Source of the DNA: Marinobacterium nitratireducens
GTDB lineage: Bacteria; Pseudomonadota; Gammaproteobacteria; Pseudomonadales; Balneatricaceae
Assembly (NCBI RefSeq): GCF_014645375.1
Contig: NZ_BMLT01000014.1
Span: 1-64,000, forward strand
Reading direction: 5' to 3'
DNA length: 64,000 bases
The notes beneath the pieces were generated by a model. It saw only the letters and a program-made list of their open reading frames with translations, did no database searches and was not told the origin of the DNA. The position numbers and the translations under genes were made by a program. Below are positions 63,731 through 64,000 of this stretch, piece after piece. Numbering within the stretch: position 1 is the stretch's first letter; every line of letters starts with the position of its first letter.

Positions 63731-64000
63731 CTACTCGGTGGTGGATGGCTGGGGTACCTGCTGCAGGACAATGGTAAAGCAGGCGCCGCCGCCGGGGTGG
63801 TTGCGGGCCTCGAGGCGCCCGCCGAGACTTTCGATAATACGGTGCGAGATCGACAACCCCAGCCCCAGGCCCTGGCCCGCCTTCTTGGTGGTGAAGAAAG
63901 GCTCGAACAGCCGGTCGAGATGCTCCGGCGCCAGCCCCGGCCCGTTGTCCCGCACACTCAGCAACACCTCGTCGCCCAGCCGCTCGAGTTCGATGTCGAT
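63731..64000 (-). CDS. dctB: Sensor histidine kinase DctB, C-terminal part
   Basis: Only the last 89 codons are in the window; the gene continues past the right edge. VRDNGPGLAPEHLDRLFEPF is the G1/F box, FTTKKAGQGLGLGLSISHRII carries the G2 box and GGRLEARNHPGGGACFTIVL ends the ATPase domain. By position upstream of dctD it is the C4-dicarboxylate sensor kinase. Confidence 0.9.
   Translation of the reverse strand: MDIELERLGDEVLLSVRDNGPGLAPEHLDRLFEPFFTTKKAGQGLGLGLSISHRIIESLGGRLEARNHPGGGACFTIVLQQVPQPSTTE

Overview
This is a GC-rich chromosomal window from a gammaproteobacterium, most likely in the Pseudomonadales/Oceanospirillales. The evidence is the gene order: tRNA-Thr/Tyr/Gly/Thr-tuf next to coaX-birA; thyA-lgt-ptsP-rppH; ygfB-pepP-ubiH-ubiI; zapA-6S RNA-fau; hemCDXY; ppx-trxA-rho-ubiD; pckA-hslO-hslR-yrfG-nudE; and rpiA-ilvA. 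These blocks are known from Pseudomonas and relatives. Phasins and a C4-dicarboxylate TRAP transporter suggest an aquatic or marine heterotroph that stores polyhydroxyalkanoate. The genus cannot be fixed from the sequence. No prophage, insertion sequence, CRISPR array or obvious genomic island is visible; nearly all genes are core housekeeping genes. 

Layout. 1-3200: start of tuf, four tRNAs with their promoter, a SPOR-like protein, coaX and birA. 3250-14700: folA (with a partial copy of its own 5' end in front of it), thyA, lgt, a TSUP permease, an NRDE protein, ptsP, rppH, a HAD hydrolase, an aldo-keto reductase, rlmI and gcvH. 14900-23050: ubiI-ubiH-pepP-ygfB, a ZapB-like protein, zapA, 6S RNA, fau, a small membrane protein, an AEC transporter and a GcvR-like ACT protein. 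23170-32100: argH divergent from hemCDXY, a YbaK-type deacylase and a second EF-G. 32360-45000: ydcH, fre, ubiD, rho, trxA, ppx, pckA, hslO, hslR, yrfG, nudE and a vanadium-haloperoxidase-like secreted protein. 45370-53900: sodB, tesA/ybbA/ybbP, a giant AsmA-like protein with eight internal repeats, and a small membrane protein. 53940-58360: rpiA, ilvA, two phasins and a membrane protein. 58540-64000: dctM, dctQ, dctP, dctD and the end of dctB. 

The most interesting non-coding structure is at the phasin genes. Each has the same promoter architecture, with a 15-bp palindrome (TTGTGCANTGCACAA type) on each side, giving four operators for two genes, probably sites for a PhaR-like repressor. The dctP gene has a good sigma-54 promoter, which fits the sigma-54 activator DctD encoded next to it. 

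Intergenic gaps are full of short repeats: at least three families of imperfect palindromes and a set of 7-bp tandem repeats. In three places the edge of a palindrome supplies the TAG stop codon of the neighbouring gene (lgt, the aldo-keto reductase and dctD).
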